Assembly: GCA_009914555.1 (NCBI GenBank) | Contig: WNDY01000037.1 | Location: 1-42,658 of the forward strand | From: Xylophilus sp. | Lineage (GTDB): Bacteria; Pseudomonadota; Gammaproteobacteria; Burkholderiales; Burkholderiaceae_C | DNA: 42,658 bases | Direction of reading: 5' to 3' | In this document: positions 1 to 9,051 of the stretch, piece after piece | Layout of the letters: every line of letters starts with the position of its first letter | How positions within the stretch are numbered: the stretch's first letter is position 1 | Position numbers and translations under genes: made by a program | The notes under the pieces: model-generated | What the model was told of the DNA's origin: nothing | Seen by the model: only the letters and a program-made list of their open reading frames with translations | Database searches by the model: none

Positions 1-73
1 CCCATCGGAAATATCCGCTGGAGCTCACCCACAGGACCTCGCACATCAGCGTGATCGGCCAGCGTCCCTTCAT
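1..73 (-). CDS. IS3-family transposase OrfB, N-terminal fragment (runs off window)
   Basis: The ATG at 73 overlaps the orfA stop as ATGA and opens a frame reading MKGRWPITLMCEVLWVSSSG before the window edge. This is the usual start of an IS3-family OrfB, whose DDE integrase core would lie outside the window. In IS3 elements OrfB is normally made as an OrfAB fusion by -1 frameshifting, and the T7 run at 127-133 (A7 on the coding strand) is placed for that. The fragment is too short to assign a subgroup. Confidence 0.75.
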   Translation of the reverse strand, partial: MKGRWPITLMCEVLWVSSSGYFRW

Positions 74-426
74 CGATTGAATCCAGGCGTACCTTGCAGC
101 ACGTCCTGCGCAAAGTACGCCGCGGCTTTTTTTGCGATGTCGCGCTCCATCGTCAGTCGCGCCACCTGCGCTCGCAACCGCGCAATCTCCGCCTGCTCCG
201 GCGTGATGGCTGGCGACGTTGCTTTGCCTTCAGGCACTGCGACCATCTGGCCCTTCGCATCAGCCCTGACCCAGTTCGTCAAGCTCGCCTTGGGCATGCC
301 CAGCGTCGCGGCCACGACCGACGCAGCACGCCCGGCCTTGACCTGCCGCACGGCCTCCTGCTTGAACTCCAGCGTGTACTTCGCTCTCGTTTGCTTCTCG
401 TTCAATTCATGCTCCCGTCCCGGCAT
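70..426 (-). CDS. IS3-family transposase OrfA (HTH protein)
   Basis: This 118-residue protein is the DNA-binding subunit of an IS3-family transposase. The N-terminal half (around residues 15-55, with KYTLEFKQEAV and ASLTNWVR) is a helix-turn-helix of the transposase_8 type that binds the terminal repeats. Residues ~75-100 (EQAEIARLRAQVARLTMERD) form the leucine-zipper-like helix used for oligomerisation. The codons GCA AAA AAA GCC near the end hold the slippery run. The length is normal for the family. The gene looks intact; whether the matching OrfB is intact cannot be judged here. Confidence 0.9.
   Translation of the reverse strand: MPGREHELNEKQTRAKYTLEFKQEAVRQVKAGRAASVVAATLGMPKASLTNWVRADAKGQMVAVPEGKATSPAITPEQAEIARLRAQVARLTMERDIAKKAAAYFAQDVLQGTPGFNR
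127..133 (-). promoter_or_regulatory. A7 slippery run for programmed -1 frameshift in the IS transposase
   Basis: Seven T on the plus strand are seven A on the coding strand, inside the orfA codons Ala-Lys-Lys-Ala. A -1 slip here moves ribosomes into the frame that contains the orfB ATG at 73 and stays open to the window edge. A-runs at the orfA/orfB overlap are the standard IS3-family frameshift site; its use here is inferred. Confidence 0.65.
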
Positions 427-448
427 TCTCCGGGTTGGGGCTATGCAC

Positions 449-471
449 TCCAGGAATCGGGGGCAACTTCA
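449..471 (-). repeat. Left terminal inverted repeat of the IS
   Basis: Read inward from 471 on the minus strand the end begins TGAAGTTGCCCCCGATT. The opposite end at the right of the window begins TGATCTTGCCCCTGATT. Both start with TG, as IS3-family ends do. The three bases outside the left end (GTG, 472-474) and outside the right end (CCG, 42422-42424) do not match, so these are not two ends of one simple insertion into one site. Confidence 0.7.
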
Positions 472-744
472 GTGCGCCACGGGATGGAGCCCCAGGTGGC
501 TGGCGGGCGCATCGCGGTGCGCGCCCGCGCCGATGCGGGCGGAGTCGTCGTCGAGGTGATCGACGCCGGCGCCGGTCTCGACGATGCCGCCGCAGCGCTT
601 CCGGCAGCGCGCTTCGGCCTGACCCAGATACGCGAACGGCTGGCCGCGGTCTATGGCGGGGCAGCCATGCTGGTGCTGGCATTCAACACATCCGAAGGCA
701 CCGTCGCCACGCTGCGGCTGCCGCTGGATGCCCCACCGGCATGA
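472..744 (+). pseudogene. Sensor histidine kinase (LytS/AlgZ type), C-terminal ATPase remnant cut by IS insertion
   Basis: The frame resumes directly at the IS boundary with VRHGMEPQVAGG, the second half of the N box (normally ...NAVKHG...) of a HATPase_c domain. It continues with a DAGAGL-like G1 region, FGLTQIRERLAAVYG (G2-like) and a closing strand, then stops at 744. Sensor, membrane segments, dimerisation histidine and the first half of the N box are missing, so this ~90-codon piece cannot be a kinase. It overlaps the next gene's ATG by 4 bp, as in a kinase/regulator operon. The break point inside the N box, exactly at the IS end, makes IS insertion the direct cause. Confidence 0.85.
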
Positions 745-1522
745 ACGCACCGACCGCCCTGATCGCCGAAGACGAACCCCTGCTGGCCGAGGCCCTCGCG
801 GCCGGGCTGGCGCGCGCCTGGCCCGCGCTGCGGGTGCTGCGGCGCGTGGACGACGGCCGTTCGGCCGTGCAGGCTGCGCTGGCGCTGGCGCCGGACGTGC
901 TGTTTTTCGACATCCGCATGCCGGGCCTGGGCGGGCTGGACGCGGCGGCCGAGCTGGCCGATGCCTGGGACGGCGCGGCCCGGCCGTTCCCGGCCCTGGT
1001 CTTCGTGACGGCCTACGACCAGTACGCCGTGCAGGCCTTCGACGCGCAGGCGGTGGACTACCTGCTCAAGCCGGTGCAGCCGGCCCGGCTGGCGCGCACG
1101 GTGGAGCGCGTGCAGACCGCGCTCGCGGCCCGCGCACCGCAGGCCGGCGCCGCCGTGCCCGACGCGGTGCTGGCCCAGTTGCGCGCGCTGCTGCTGCAAC
1201 CCGCGGCCGCCGTGGCCGAGCCACTGCGGATCATCCAGGCCGGCCTGCCCGGCGGCAACGCCGTGCGCATGGTGTCATCGACGAGGTGCTGGCCTTCGAG
1301 GCGCCCGACAAGTACGTGCGGGTGCTGGCCGCATCCGGCGAATACTGGCTGCGCACGCCGCTGCGCGAGCTGCAGCCGCGGCTCGACCCGCAGGTCTTCT
1401 GGCAGGTGCACCGCGGCACGGTGGAGCGCGACGATGCCGGCCGGCTGCGCCTGGCGCTGTACGGCCGCAGCGAGCGGCTGGCGGTCAGCCGGGTGCACGC
1501 CGGCCTGTTCCGCGCGATGTAG
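741..1522 (+). pseudogene. LytTR-type response regulator, broken by one missing base
   Basis: The ATG at 741 opens a receiver domain with the acidic pair in IAEDEP, phospho-acceptor Asp57 (VLFFDIRMPG), the Thr in FVTAY and Lys in YLLKPVQPARL. The C-terminal part is a LytTR DNA-binding domain: AVRM, then in another frame VIDEVLAFEAPDKYVRVLA, WLRTPLRELQPRL, FWQVHRGTV and SRVHAGLFRAM to a stop at 1522. The frames join only if one base is missing near 1270-1276. As read, the protein loses the whole DNA-binding domain. With its kinase partner cut by the IS, loss of selection is plausible, but a sequencing error would look the same. Confidence 0.8.
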
Positions 1523-1781
1523 CCAGCGTCTTCATACTCCTCGCTCTACCCTCTGTATACGCCATTTTCACAGGCACTTGCGGCACATACCCCAGCATGG
1601 ATTGCACGGCTGCCGCGGCCCGGTCCAGCCTGGGACAAACCCGCATCCTGGCGTTTGCGTCAGGCTTCCTGCAGCCCCCCGGGCGTAGCATCCGCGCCAG
1701 TTCCGGCCCGGCCGTGCACACGACGCACGTCCGGCCGCCGAAGCACAGAAGACACAACCACCCACCCAACGGAGACAAGCC

Positions 1782-2321
1782 GTGTCGGCATTCCTCAGAT
1801 TCGCCCTGGCCGTCGACTGGATCGCGGCCCGCCTGGGCCAGCTCGCCTCCTGGGCCGTGCTGGCCGCAGCACTCATCTCGGCCGGCAACGCGCTGGTGCG
1901 CTACGGCTTCGACATCAGCTCCAACGGCTGGCTCGAGATCCAGTGGTACCTGTTCGCCGCCACGGTGATGCTGGGCGCGCCGGTGGTGCTCAAGCTCAAC
2001 GAGCACGTGCGCGTGGACATCTTCTACGGCCGCCTGCGCGGCAGGGGCCCGGTCATCGTGGACCTGCTCGGCCTCGTCTTCTTCCTGCTGCCGGTGATGG
2101 CGGTGATGGTCTGGCTGTCGTGGCCGCTGTTTTTGTCGATGCTCCGCTCCGGCGAGATGTCGAGCAACGCCGGCGGGCTGATCCGCTGGCCGGCGATGCT
2201 GCTGGTGCCGCTGGGCTTCGGCTGCATGTTCGTGCAGGGGCTGTCCGAGATCGTCAAGCGCCTGGCCTTCCTCGCGGGCCGCTACGAGCTGGACGTCCAC
2301 TACGAGAAGCCGGTCCAGTAA
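1782..2321 (+). CDS. TRAP transporter small permease (DctQ-like)
   Basis: This 179-residue protein has the expected four membrane helices (about residues 20-40, 53-73, 90-115 and 130-155) and the family features SSNGWLEIQWYLFAA and LNEHVRVDIFY. DctQ subunits pair with the large permease to move substrates captured by a periplasmic DctP receptor, driven by a sodium gradient. Start is GTG at 1782, with GGAGAC about 5 bases upstream. The length and sequence style fit the mannitol/chloroaromatic (COG4665-like) TRAP subgroup. The large permease follows after 13 bases. No DctP gene is in the window, so the substrate cannot be named. Confidence 0.88.
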   Translation: MSAFLRFALAVDWIAARLGQLASWAVLAAALISAGNALVRYGFDISSNGWLEIQWYLFAATVMLGAPVVLKLNEHVRVDIFYGRLRGRGPVIVDLLGLVFFLLPVMAVMVWLSWPLFLSMLRSGEMSSNAGGLIRWPAMLLVPLGFGCMFVQGLSEIVKRLAFLAGRYELDVHYEKPVQ

Positions 2322-2334
2322 AGGGGCGCCCATC

Positions 2335-3882
<1,548 letters not shown>

Positions 3883-4383
3883 ATGGCCGCCGGCCCGTTT
3901 CGCTTCGCGCCGGCGGCAGGCGTGCAGGAAGGCCCGGCCTTCTCGCCGGCCTTCCGGCTGCTGGCCAGCGCCATCGTCTTCGGCTGCGCCGGCTGGATGT
4001 TCTCGCTGTGGCCCGCCGGCAGCCTGGGCGCCGGCGGGCGCTCGGGCATCGGCTGGTTCGGCGCCGCACTGGTGCTCATGGGCTGGACCTGGATCGCGAT
4101 CCTGCGCAGCCGCACCCGCGTCGATGCCGCCGCGGTGAGCCAGCGCTGGATCTGGCACAAGCGCCTCGAACTCGGCGACCTGGCCTATGCCAAGGTGCTG
4201 CGGGTGCGCGGCCTCGAATGGCTGGTGGCGCCGCGGCTCTACCTGCGCACCTTCTCGGGCAGGTTCGCGGTGTTCTATGCGGCCGATGCGGCGCTGCTGG
4301 CCGAGTTTGACCGGCTGGCCGCCGAACTGCGCGCCTGGCGCCTGGGCGACCTGGAGGGGTATAGGCCTGCAGCGGGCGACTGA
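3883..4383 (+). CDS. Small membrane protein of unknown function downstream of TRAP genes
   Basis: This 166-residue protein begins with ATG immediately after the dctM-like stop, so the two are very likely translated from one message. It shows a short cytoplasmic N-terminus, two hydrophobic helices (about residues 25-45 and 55-75), a basic stretch RSRTRVDAAAVSQRW, and a soluble domain with alternating strands (LELGDLAYAKVLRVRGLEWL, LYLRTFSGRFAVFYAAD) ending in a helix. This layout resembles small bacterial PH-like membrane proteins, but I do not recognise the family. A role linked to the transporter is suggested only by position. Confidence 0.65.
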   Translation: MAAGPFRFAPAAGVQEGPAFSPAFRLLASAIVFGCAGWMFSLWPAGSLGAGGRSGIGWFGAALVLMGWTWIAILRSRTRVDAAAVSQRWIWHKRLELGDLAYAKVLRVRGLEWLVAPRLYLRTFSGRFAVFYAADAALLAEFDRLAAELRAWRLGDLEGYRPAAGD

Positions 4384-4461
4384 AGGGCACATACGGACCA
4401 TCCATGCCGGGGTATCTACCAGCATCCGGCGCCACCCTTTGCAGTTGGTGACAGGCGTCCA

Positions 4462-4475
4462 GGGGCGCGCGCCCC
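4462..4475. repeat. 14-bp perfect GC palindrome upstream of the DUF3348 gene
   Basis: GGGGCGCGCGCCCC is its own reverse complement and lies 44 bases before the DUF3348 start codon, in the only non-coding gap (4384-4518) before the stator-like cassette. It could be an operator or a hairpin in the leader. In DNA this GC-rich a chance palindrome is possible. Confidence 0.3.
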
Positions 4476-4518
4476 GGCGGCCCGTGTAGACTGCCCGGTT
4501 TTTTCCATTCCGGCACCC

Positions 4519-5229
4519 ATGGCACGCACCCAGCAGCCGGCGGTGGCGTCCGGCATCACGGGTTCGGCCCTGGTGCGCCTGCTGGCACCGCTGGCCGGCG
4601 ACGATGCCGGGGCTTCCCGCCAATCCTTCACCGACCGGCTGAGCCAGTGGCTCGGCTGGACGGACGCGATCGCGCTGTCGGGCGCGCTCGACGGCTCCGC
4701 CCCCGTGGCCCCGCCGGACGCGGAGAACGACGCCGCGGTGCTGCGGGCCGACTACGCCAAGGTGCGCGCCACGCTCGCGAAGACGCTGGACGGCAACGAC
4801 CGCGCGCTCGGCTCGGGCCGCGACGGCGCCACCGATTTCCCGCCCTACCGCCGCTACTACCTGGGCCGCCAGCAGGCGATGGAGCTGGCCATCGCCGCGC
4901 TGCGCCAGCGCCTGCGCGCGGCCATCGCCGCCGCGCCGGCGCCGCTCGCGCGGCTGGCCGCGGTGGATGCGGTGATCGAACAGGCCCTGGGCGCGCAGGA
5001 GCACAATCTGCTCGCCACCACCGTGCCGCCGCTGCTGGAGCGGCACTTTCGCCGGCTGCGCGATGCCGCCGCGGCCACCGACGGCGCCGAACCGGCTCCG
5101 CAGCCCGCAGAAGCCTGGCAGAACCGCTTCCGCCGCGACCTGTGCGCCGTGCTGCTGGCCGAGCTGGACCTCCGCTGCCAACCGATCGACGGGCTGCTCG
5201 CGGCCCTGCACTCTTCCTCTCGCGCATGA
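4519..5229 (+). CDS. DUF3348-family protein, first gene of the stator-like cassette
   Basis: This 236-residue soluble, mostly helical protein matches the DUF3348 pattern: a conserved start (GSALVRLLAPL), FTDRLSQWLGWTDAIALS, an invariant-looking FPPYRRYYLGRQQAMELAIAAL segment near residues 113-135, and a C-terminal RFRRDLCAVLLAELDLRCQP followed by GLLAAL. No signal peptide or membrane helix is visible, so it is likely cytoplasmic. It overlaps the next gene by 4 bp (ATGA). The biochemical function is unknown. Its fixed position ahead of a MotA-like and a MotB-like protein suggests an accessory or regulatory role for that complex (inference). Confidence 0.8.
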   Translation: MARTQQPAVASGITGSALVRLLAPLAGDDAGASRQSFTDRLSQWLGWTDAIALSGALDGSAPVAPPDAENDAAVLRADYAKVRATLAKTLDGNDRALGSGRDGATDFPPYRRYYLGRQQAMELAIAALRQRLRAAIAAAPAPLARLAAVDAVIEQALGAQEHNLLATTVPPLLERHFRRLRDAAAATDGAEPAPQPAEAWQNRFRRDLCAVLLAELDLRCQPIDGLLAALHSSSRA

Positions 5230-7690
5230 ACCGTCTTCTCTTTCCCGCCGCCTTCGCCGCCGGGCTGGCCCTGCTCGGCTGGGTCGCTGCCGGCTACCTC
5301 GCCGCGCAGCCGCTGGCCGTCGTCTTCGTCGCCGTGATCGCCGCCGCCTACGCGGCCGGTGCCTTCGAACTGCACCGCTACCGCGCGGCCACCGCCACGC
5401 TGGTCCAAGCGCTGGCCGAGCCGCCGGCCGAAGGCCGCCTCGGCGCCTGGCTGGAGCGCCTGCATGCCTCGCTGCGCAACGCCGTGCGCCTGCGCATCGA
5501 AGGCCAGCGCGTCGCCCTGCCCGGCCCCGCCCTGGCGCCGGCGCTGGCCGGCCTGCTGGTGCTGCTGGGCATGCTCGGCACCTTCCTCGGCATGGTCGTC
5601 ACGCTGCAGGGCACGGGCGCGGCGCTGCAGAGCGCGGCCGATCTGCAGGCAGTGCGCGCATCGCTCTCGGCCCCGGTGCGCGGCCTGGGCCTGGCCTTCG
5701 GCGCGTCGATCGCCGGCGTGGGCGCATCGGCCATGCTGGGCCTGATGGTGGCGCTGGCCCGCCGCGAGCGGCAGCAGGCCGCGCAGCTGCTCGACGCCCG
5801 CATCGCCGACACGCTGGTCGTCCATTCCCCGCCCGCCACGAAGCCGCGCAGCGCGACGAATCGCTGCGCCTGCTGCAGCGCCAGGCCGAGCTGACGCCCG
5901 CGCTGTTCGAGCGCCTGGACCAGTGGATGGCGGCGATGGAGCGCCAGCAGCAGGCCCTGCAGGACCGCCTGCTGGCCGGCCAGGACCGCTTCCACGGCGA
6001 AGCCAGTGCCGCCTACACCCAGCTGGCCGGCTCGGTCGATGCGTCGCTCAAACAGAGTCTGGCCGACGGCGCCCGCGCCGCCGGCGCGGCGCTGCAGCCG
6101 GTGGCCGAGGCCGCCATGGCCGGCATCGCGCGCGAGGCGGCCGCCCTGCACGAGAACGTGGCCCGCGCAGTGCAGAGGCAGCTCGACGGCACGGCGAGCC
6201 GCTTCGCCGAAGCCACCGGCCAGGTCGCCGCATCCTGGCAGGCGGCCGTGGAAGAACAGCGCATCCGCAACGCCGCGGCCGCCGCCGAACTGCGCGCCGC
6301 GCTCGATGGCTTCAGCCACGGCTTCGACGAGCGCGCCACCACGCTGGTGGACCGCATCGCCGGCCGGCTGGACCAGAGCACGGCCGGGCTCGACGCTGCC
6401 ACCGGCGCCGTGGCAGTGCGCTGGCAGACGGCACTCATCCAGCACCAGGCCGCCAGCGATGCCACCGTGCAGCAGCTGCGTGCAGCGCTCGCCGGCTTCG
6501 CCGAGACGTTCGACAACCGCTCCGCCGCACTGGTCGACACCGTGGCGGCCCGCATCGACGCCAGCGTCGGCCAGCTGGCCGGTGGCGCCGATGCGCTTAC
6601 CGCGGCTTGGCAGCAGGCCCTGGCCGAACACCGCCGCGCAGGCGAGGCCACGGCCACACAGCTGCGCTGCGCGCTCGAAAGCTTCACCGACGGCTTTGCG
6701 CAACGCTCGACCGCCCTGGTGGACGGGCTGACGGCGCAGCTCGAAGGCACGACCGGCCAGGTCGCCGACAGCTGGCGCCAGGCGCTGGAGAAGCAGTCCG
6801 CCGGCGCCGAGGCCCTGTCGGCCGAAGCGCGCGCGGCGCTCGCGGCCGCGGCAGCGGCGTTCGAACAGCAGGCGACCGCGTTTGCCAGCACCCTCGGGCA
6901 GTCGCATGCCGCGCTGCAGGAGCGCCTCGCGGCGCAGGACGAGGCCCGCCTCACCCGATGGGCCGGTACGCTGCAAGGCGTGGCCGACACGCTGCGCCAG
7001 CAGTGGCAGGACGGCCATGCGCAGGACAGTGCGCGCTGGCAGGCCCAGGGCGATGCCCTGGCCCGCAGCGTGGACGAACTGGCCACGCGCACCCATGCCC
7101 AGGCCGAGGCCACCGTGGCCGAGGTCGCGCGCCTGGTGCAGGTCGCGGCCGAAGCGCCGCGCGCCGCCGCCGAGGTGATCGGCGAACTGCGCCAGCAGCT
7201 GTCGGACAGCATGGCACGCGACAACACGATGCTGGAGGAACGCAGCCGCGTGCTCGGCACGCTCTCCACCCTGCTCGACGCGGTGAACCATGCATCCACC
7301 GAACAGCGCGGCGCCATCGACGCGCTGGTGAACGCGACATCCGCCCTGCTGGAGCGCGCCGGCAACCACTTCGCGCAGACCGTCGAAACCCAGGGCAGCA
7401 TGCTCACCGATGCCGCCGCGCAGCTCACCGGCAGCGCGGTCGAGGTCGCCAGCCTGGGCGAGGCCTTCGGCGCCGCGGTAGACCGGTTCGGCCAGTCCAA
7501 CGAGAAGCTGGTCGCGCAGCTGCAGCGCATCGAGACGGCGCTGGGCCAATCGATGGCACGCAGCGACGAGCAGCCGGCCTACTACGTGGCCCAGGCGCGC
7601 GAGGTGATCGACCTGAGCCTGTCGGCGCAGAAGCAGGTGATCGACGAACTCCAGCAACTGGCCGACCGGCGCCCGGCAGCGGCAGCCTGA
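5226..7690 (+). pseudogene. DUF802 protein: MotA/ZorA-like membrane domain with ~630-residue coiled-coil tail; one apparent frameshift
   Basis: The ATG at 5226 overlaps the DUF3348 stop. Residues ~1-50 hold two hydrophobic helices; ~100-180 hold two more with the MotA/ExbB/TolQ-type signature GLLVLLGMLGTFLGMV and GLAFGASIAGVGASAMLGLM. From ~185 to the end the protein is an Ala/Gln/Glu-rich helical tail. The frame breaks near 5827-5830: HSP and then ARHEAAQRDESLRLLQ join if one C is missing from the CCCC run. With that base restored the product is exactly 821 residues. As given it stops at 5894, leaving the membrane part plus a nonsense tail. This may be real inactivation or a homopolymer error. 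DUF802 function is not established; likeness to stator subunits is my reading. Confidence 0.78.
6224..6760 (+). repeat. Tandem 62-residue repeats in the DUF802 coiled-coil tail
   Basis: Units begin at 6224 (VAASWQAAVEEQ), 6410 (VAVRWQTALIQH) and 6596 (LTAAWQQALAEH); a fourth degenerate unit begins at 6761 (VADSWRQALEKQ). The Trp codons lie at 6236, 6422, 6608 and 6773, giving steps of 186, 186 and 165 bases. Each of the first three units continues with an ELRAAL/QLRCAL-like helix, GF-x-x-x-F and LVD. The repeats lie within the helical tail and are protein-level repeats, not a DNA satellite. Confidence 0.8.
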
Positions 7691-7703
7691 GGCAGCGGCA
7701 ACG

Positions 7704-8333
7704 ATGAGCGACGACGTCGAATCCACCGCCGACCTGGCCGCGCCGGCCTGGGCCGCCTTCGGCGACCTGATGGCCGGCATGCTCGGCGCCTTCGTGCTGG
7801 TGCTGGTCTGCGCCCTGGGCATGCAGTTCGAGCTGACCGGCAGGCTGGAGAGCGAAGTTCACCAGCGGCAGCAGGAAACGCAGCGCCGCGAGGCCCTGGA
7901 GCAGGCCCTGGCCGCACCGCTGGCCGCCGGCCGCGTCACGCTGGCCGGCGGGCGCATCGGCATCCGCGGCAGCGTGCTGTTCGCCTTCAATTCCGACGAA
8001 CTGCAGCCCGAGGGCCGGCAGCTGCTGCGCAGCCTGGCCGAGCCGCTCTCCGGCTACCTGGCCGCGCGCGGCGAGATCCTGATGGTCAGCGGCTTCACTG
8101 ACGACCGGCAGATGCGCGACAGCAACCGCCGCTTCGCCGACAACTGGGAGCTGTCGGCCCAGCGCGCACTGACCGTGACGCGCGCGCTGATCGAAGCCGG
8201 CATCCCCGCCTCGTCGGTATTCGCCGCCGCCTTCGGCGCCGAGCAGGCCGTGGCCTCCAATGCCGACGCCGAGGGTCGTGCCAAGAACCGGCGCGTCGAG
8301 ATGGCGCCCATGCCCCGCCCGGCGAAGTCGTGA
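7704..8333 (+). CDS. OmpA/MotB-like protein with ZorB-type N-terminal helix
   Basis: This 209-residue protein has one N-terminal membrane helix (about residues 19-40) opening with AFGDLMAGMLGAFVLVLV. The Asp at position 21 lies where MotB and ZorB carry the ion-translocating Asp (compare the YADLM-type motif in ZorB). A linker follows, then a C-terminal OmpA-like peptidoglycan-binding domain: VLFAFNSDELQPEG, ILMVSGFTDDRQ, NWELSAQRALTV and NRRVEM. It begins 13 bases after the DUF802 stop and ends overlapping the next start. Together with the DUF802 membrane protein it has the two-part plan of a MotAB/ExbBD/ZorAB stator. Function is not proven. Confidence 0.85.
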   Translation: MSDDVESTADLAAPAWAAFGDLMAGMLGAFVLVLVCALGMQFELTGRLESEVHQRQQETQRREALEQALAAPLAAGRVTLAGGRIGIRGSVLFAFNSDELQPEGRQLLRSLAEPLSGYLAARGEILMVSGFTDDRQMRDSNRRFADNWELSAQRALTVTRALIEAGIPASSVFAAAFGAEQAVASNADAEGRAKNRRVEMAPMPRPAKS

Positions 8334-8956
8334 ACGCGCCAGAGGCTCCCACCACAGCCGAGACGCTGGCGGCCTGGCGCGACAGCGGCGCCGATGCGCA
8401 CGACCCGCTGCGCTTCCGCACGATCGAGGCGCTGGCACGCCGGTCGGAGGTGTTGACCGGACCGGCCCGTGCTCAGGTCGAATCGCGGCTCGCGCAGCGG
8501 ATCCACACCTACGCCGAGGCCTTGCAGGCGGCGGCGCCATCGCCACCGCAGGAAGCCCCTCGCAGGGACAACCCGCTCGCCCGGTTGCTGGCGGATATCC
8601 GCCGCCAGTCGCCGCCAGCCGAGCCCACGGCCACCCTGGCCAGCCCACTCGAGTTGCGCACGCTGCAGCGCTTTCGCAGCACCTGGGCGCGGCTGGGCAC
8701 CGAGCAGCGCCTGCGCCAGTCGCTCGCCCAGGTGCCGCCGAATGCCGGCCCGCTCAATTCGCTGCACCTGACCCATCGGGCGCTGGCACTGATGCACGAG
8801 GTTGCGCCAGGCTACCTGCACCACTTCGTCGCCCATACCGACACACTGGCCTGGCTGGACCGGGCACAGGCCCGCATCGCGCCAGCCGGAGCAGGCAGGG
8901 GCGGCCCGCGCAAGCGGCGCTGCACGCCGGCGGCTGGTGCTGCAGCCCCGAAATAG
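8330..8956 (+). CDS. DUF2894-family protein, last gene of the stator-like cassette
   Basis: The GTG at 8330 overlaps the stop of the OmpA-like gene (GTGA), so translation is coupled. The 208-residue product has a helical N-terminal half (TLAAWRDSGADAHDPLRFR, ALARRS), a proline-rich linker around residues 62-100, and a conserved-looking C-terminal half (LELRTLQRFRSTWARLGTE, GPLNSLHLTHRALALMHEVAPGYL). It has no membrane segment and ends in a basic tail. This pattern is DUF2894. Position in the cassette is the only clue to role; a cytoplasmic partner of the membrane complex is an inference. Confidence 0.8.
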   Translation: MNAPEAPTTAETLAAWRDSGADAHDPLRFRTIEALARRSEVLTGPARAQVESRLAQRIHTYAEALQAAAPSPPQEAPRRDNPLARLLADIRRQSPPAEPTATLASPLELRTLQRFRSTWARLGTEQRLRQSLAQVPPNAGPLNSLHLTHRALALMHEVAPGYLHHFVAHTDTLAWLDRAQARIAPAGAGRGGPRKRRCTPAAGAAAPK

Positions 8957-9051
8957 AGGAACAGGGTGAAAGCGATGGATTCGCGCGCAACGCAACGCCG
9001 CCCTGGGTAAGAAGACGCGCTTTCACGTTCCGATATTTCCGGGTCCCAGTA

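Larger units (their letters stand above)
1..471 (-). mobile_element. IS3-family insertion sequence, left (orfA-side) part, cut by the window edge
   Basis: The element enters on the minus strand at 471 and runs off the window at 1. It holds orfA, the start of orfB in the -1 frame, and a terminal repeat beginning TGAAGTTGCCCC. This repeat pairs with TGATCTTGCCCC at 42425 (about 17 of 23 positions agree), so the two window ends probably carry the same IS type. The outer boundary is clear because the base after it (472) resumes an unrelated histidine kinase reading frame. The central ~500 bp of orfB is absent from both ends of the window. The IS3 subgroup is not determined. Confidence 0.85.

Noticed and set aside
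1523..1781. Possible short gene between the response regulator and the TRAP genes
   Set aside because: Open frames here have no recognisable protein pattern or ribosome site; the stretch probably holds the TRAP promoter.
4519..8956. Calling the stator-like cassette a complete Zorya defence system
   Set aside because: No ZorC, ZorD helicase or ZorE nuclease is present, and DUF3348/DUF2894 are not known Zorya effectors. Only the ZorA/ZorB-like architecture is supported.
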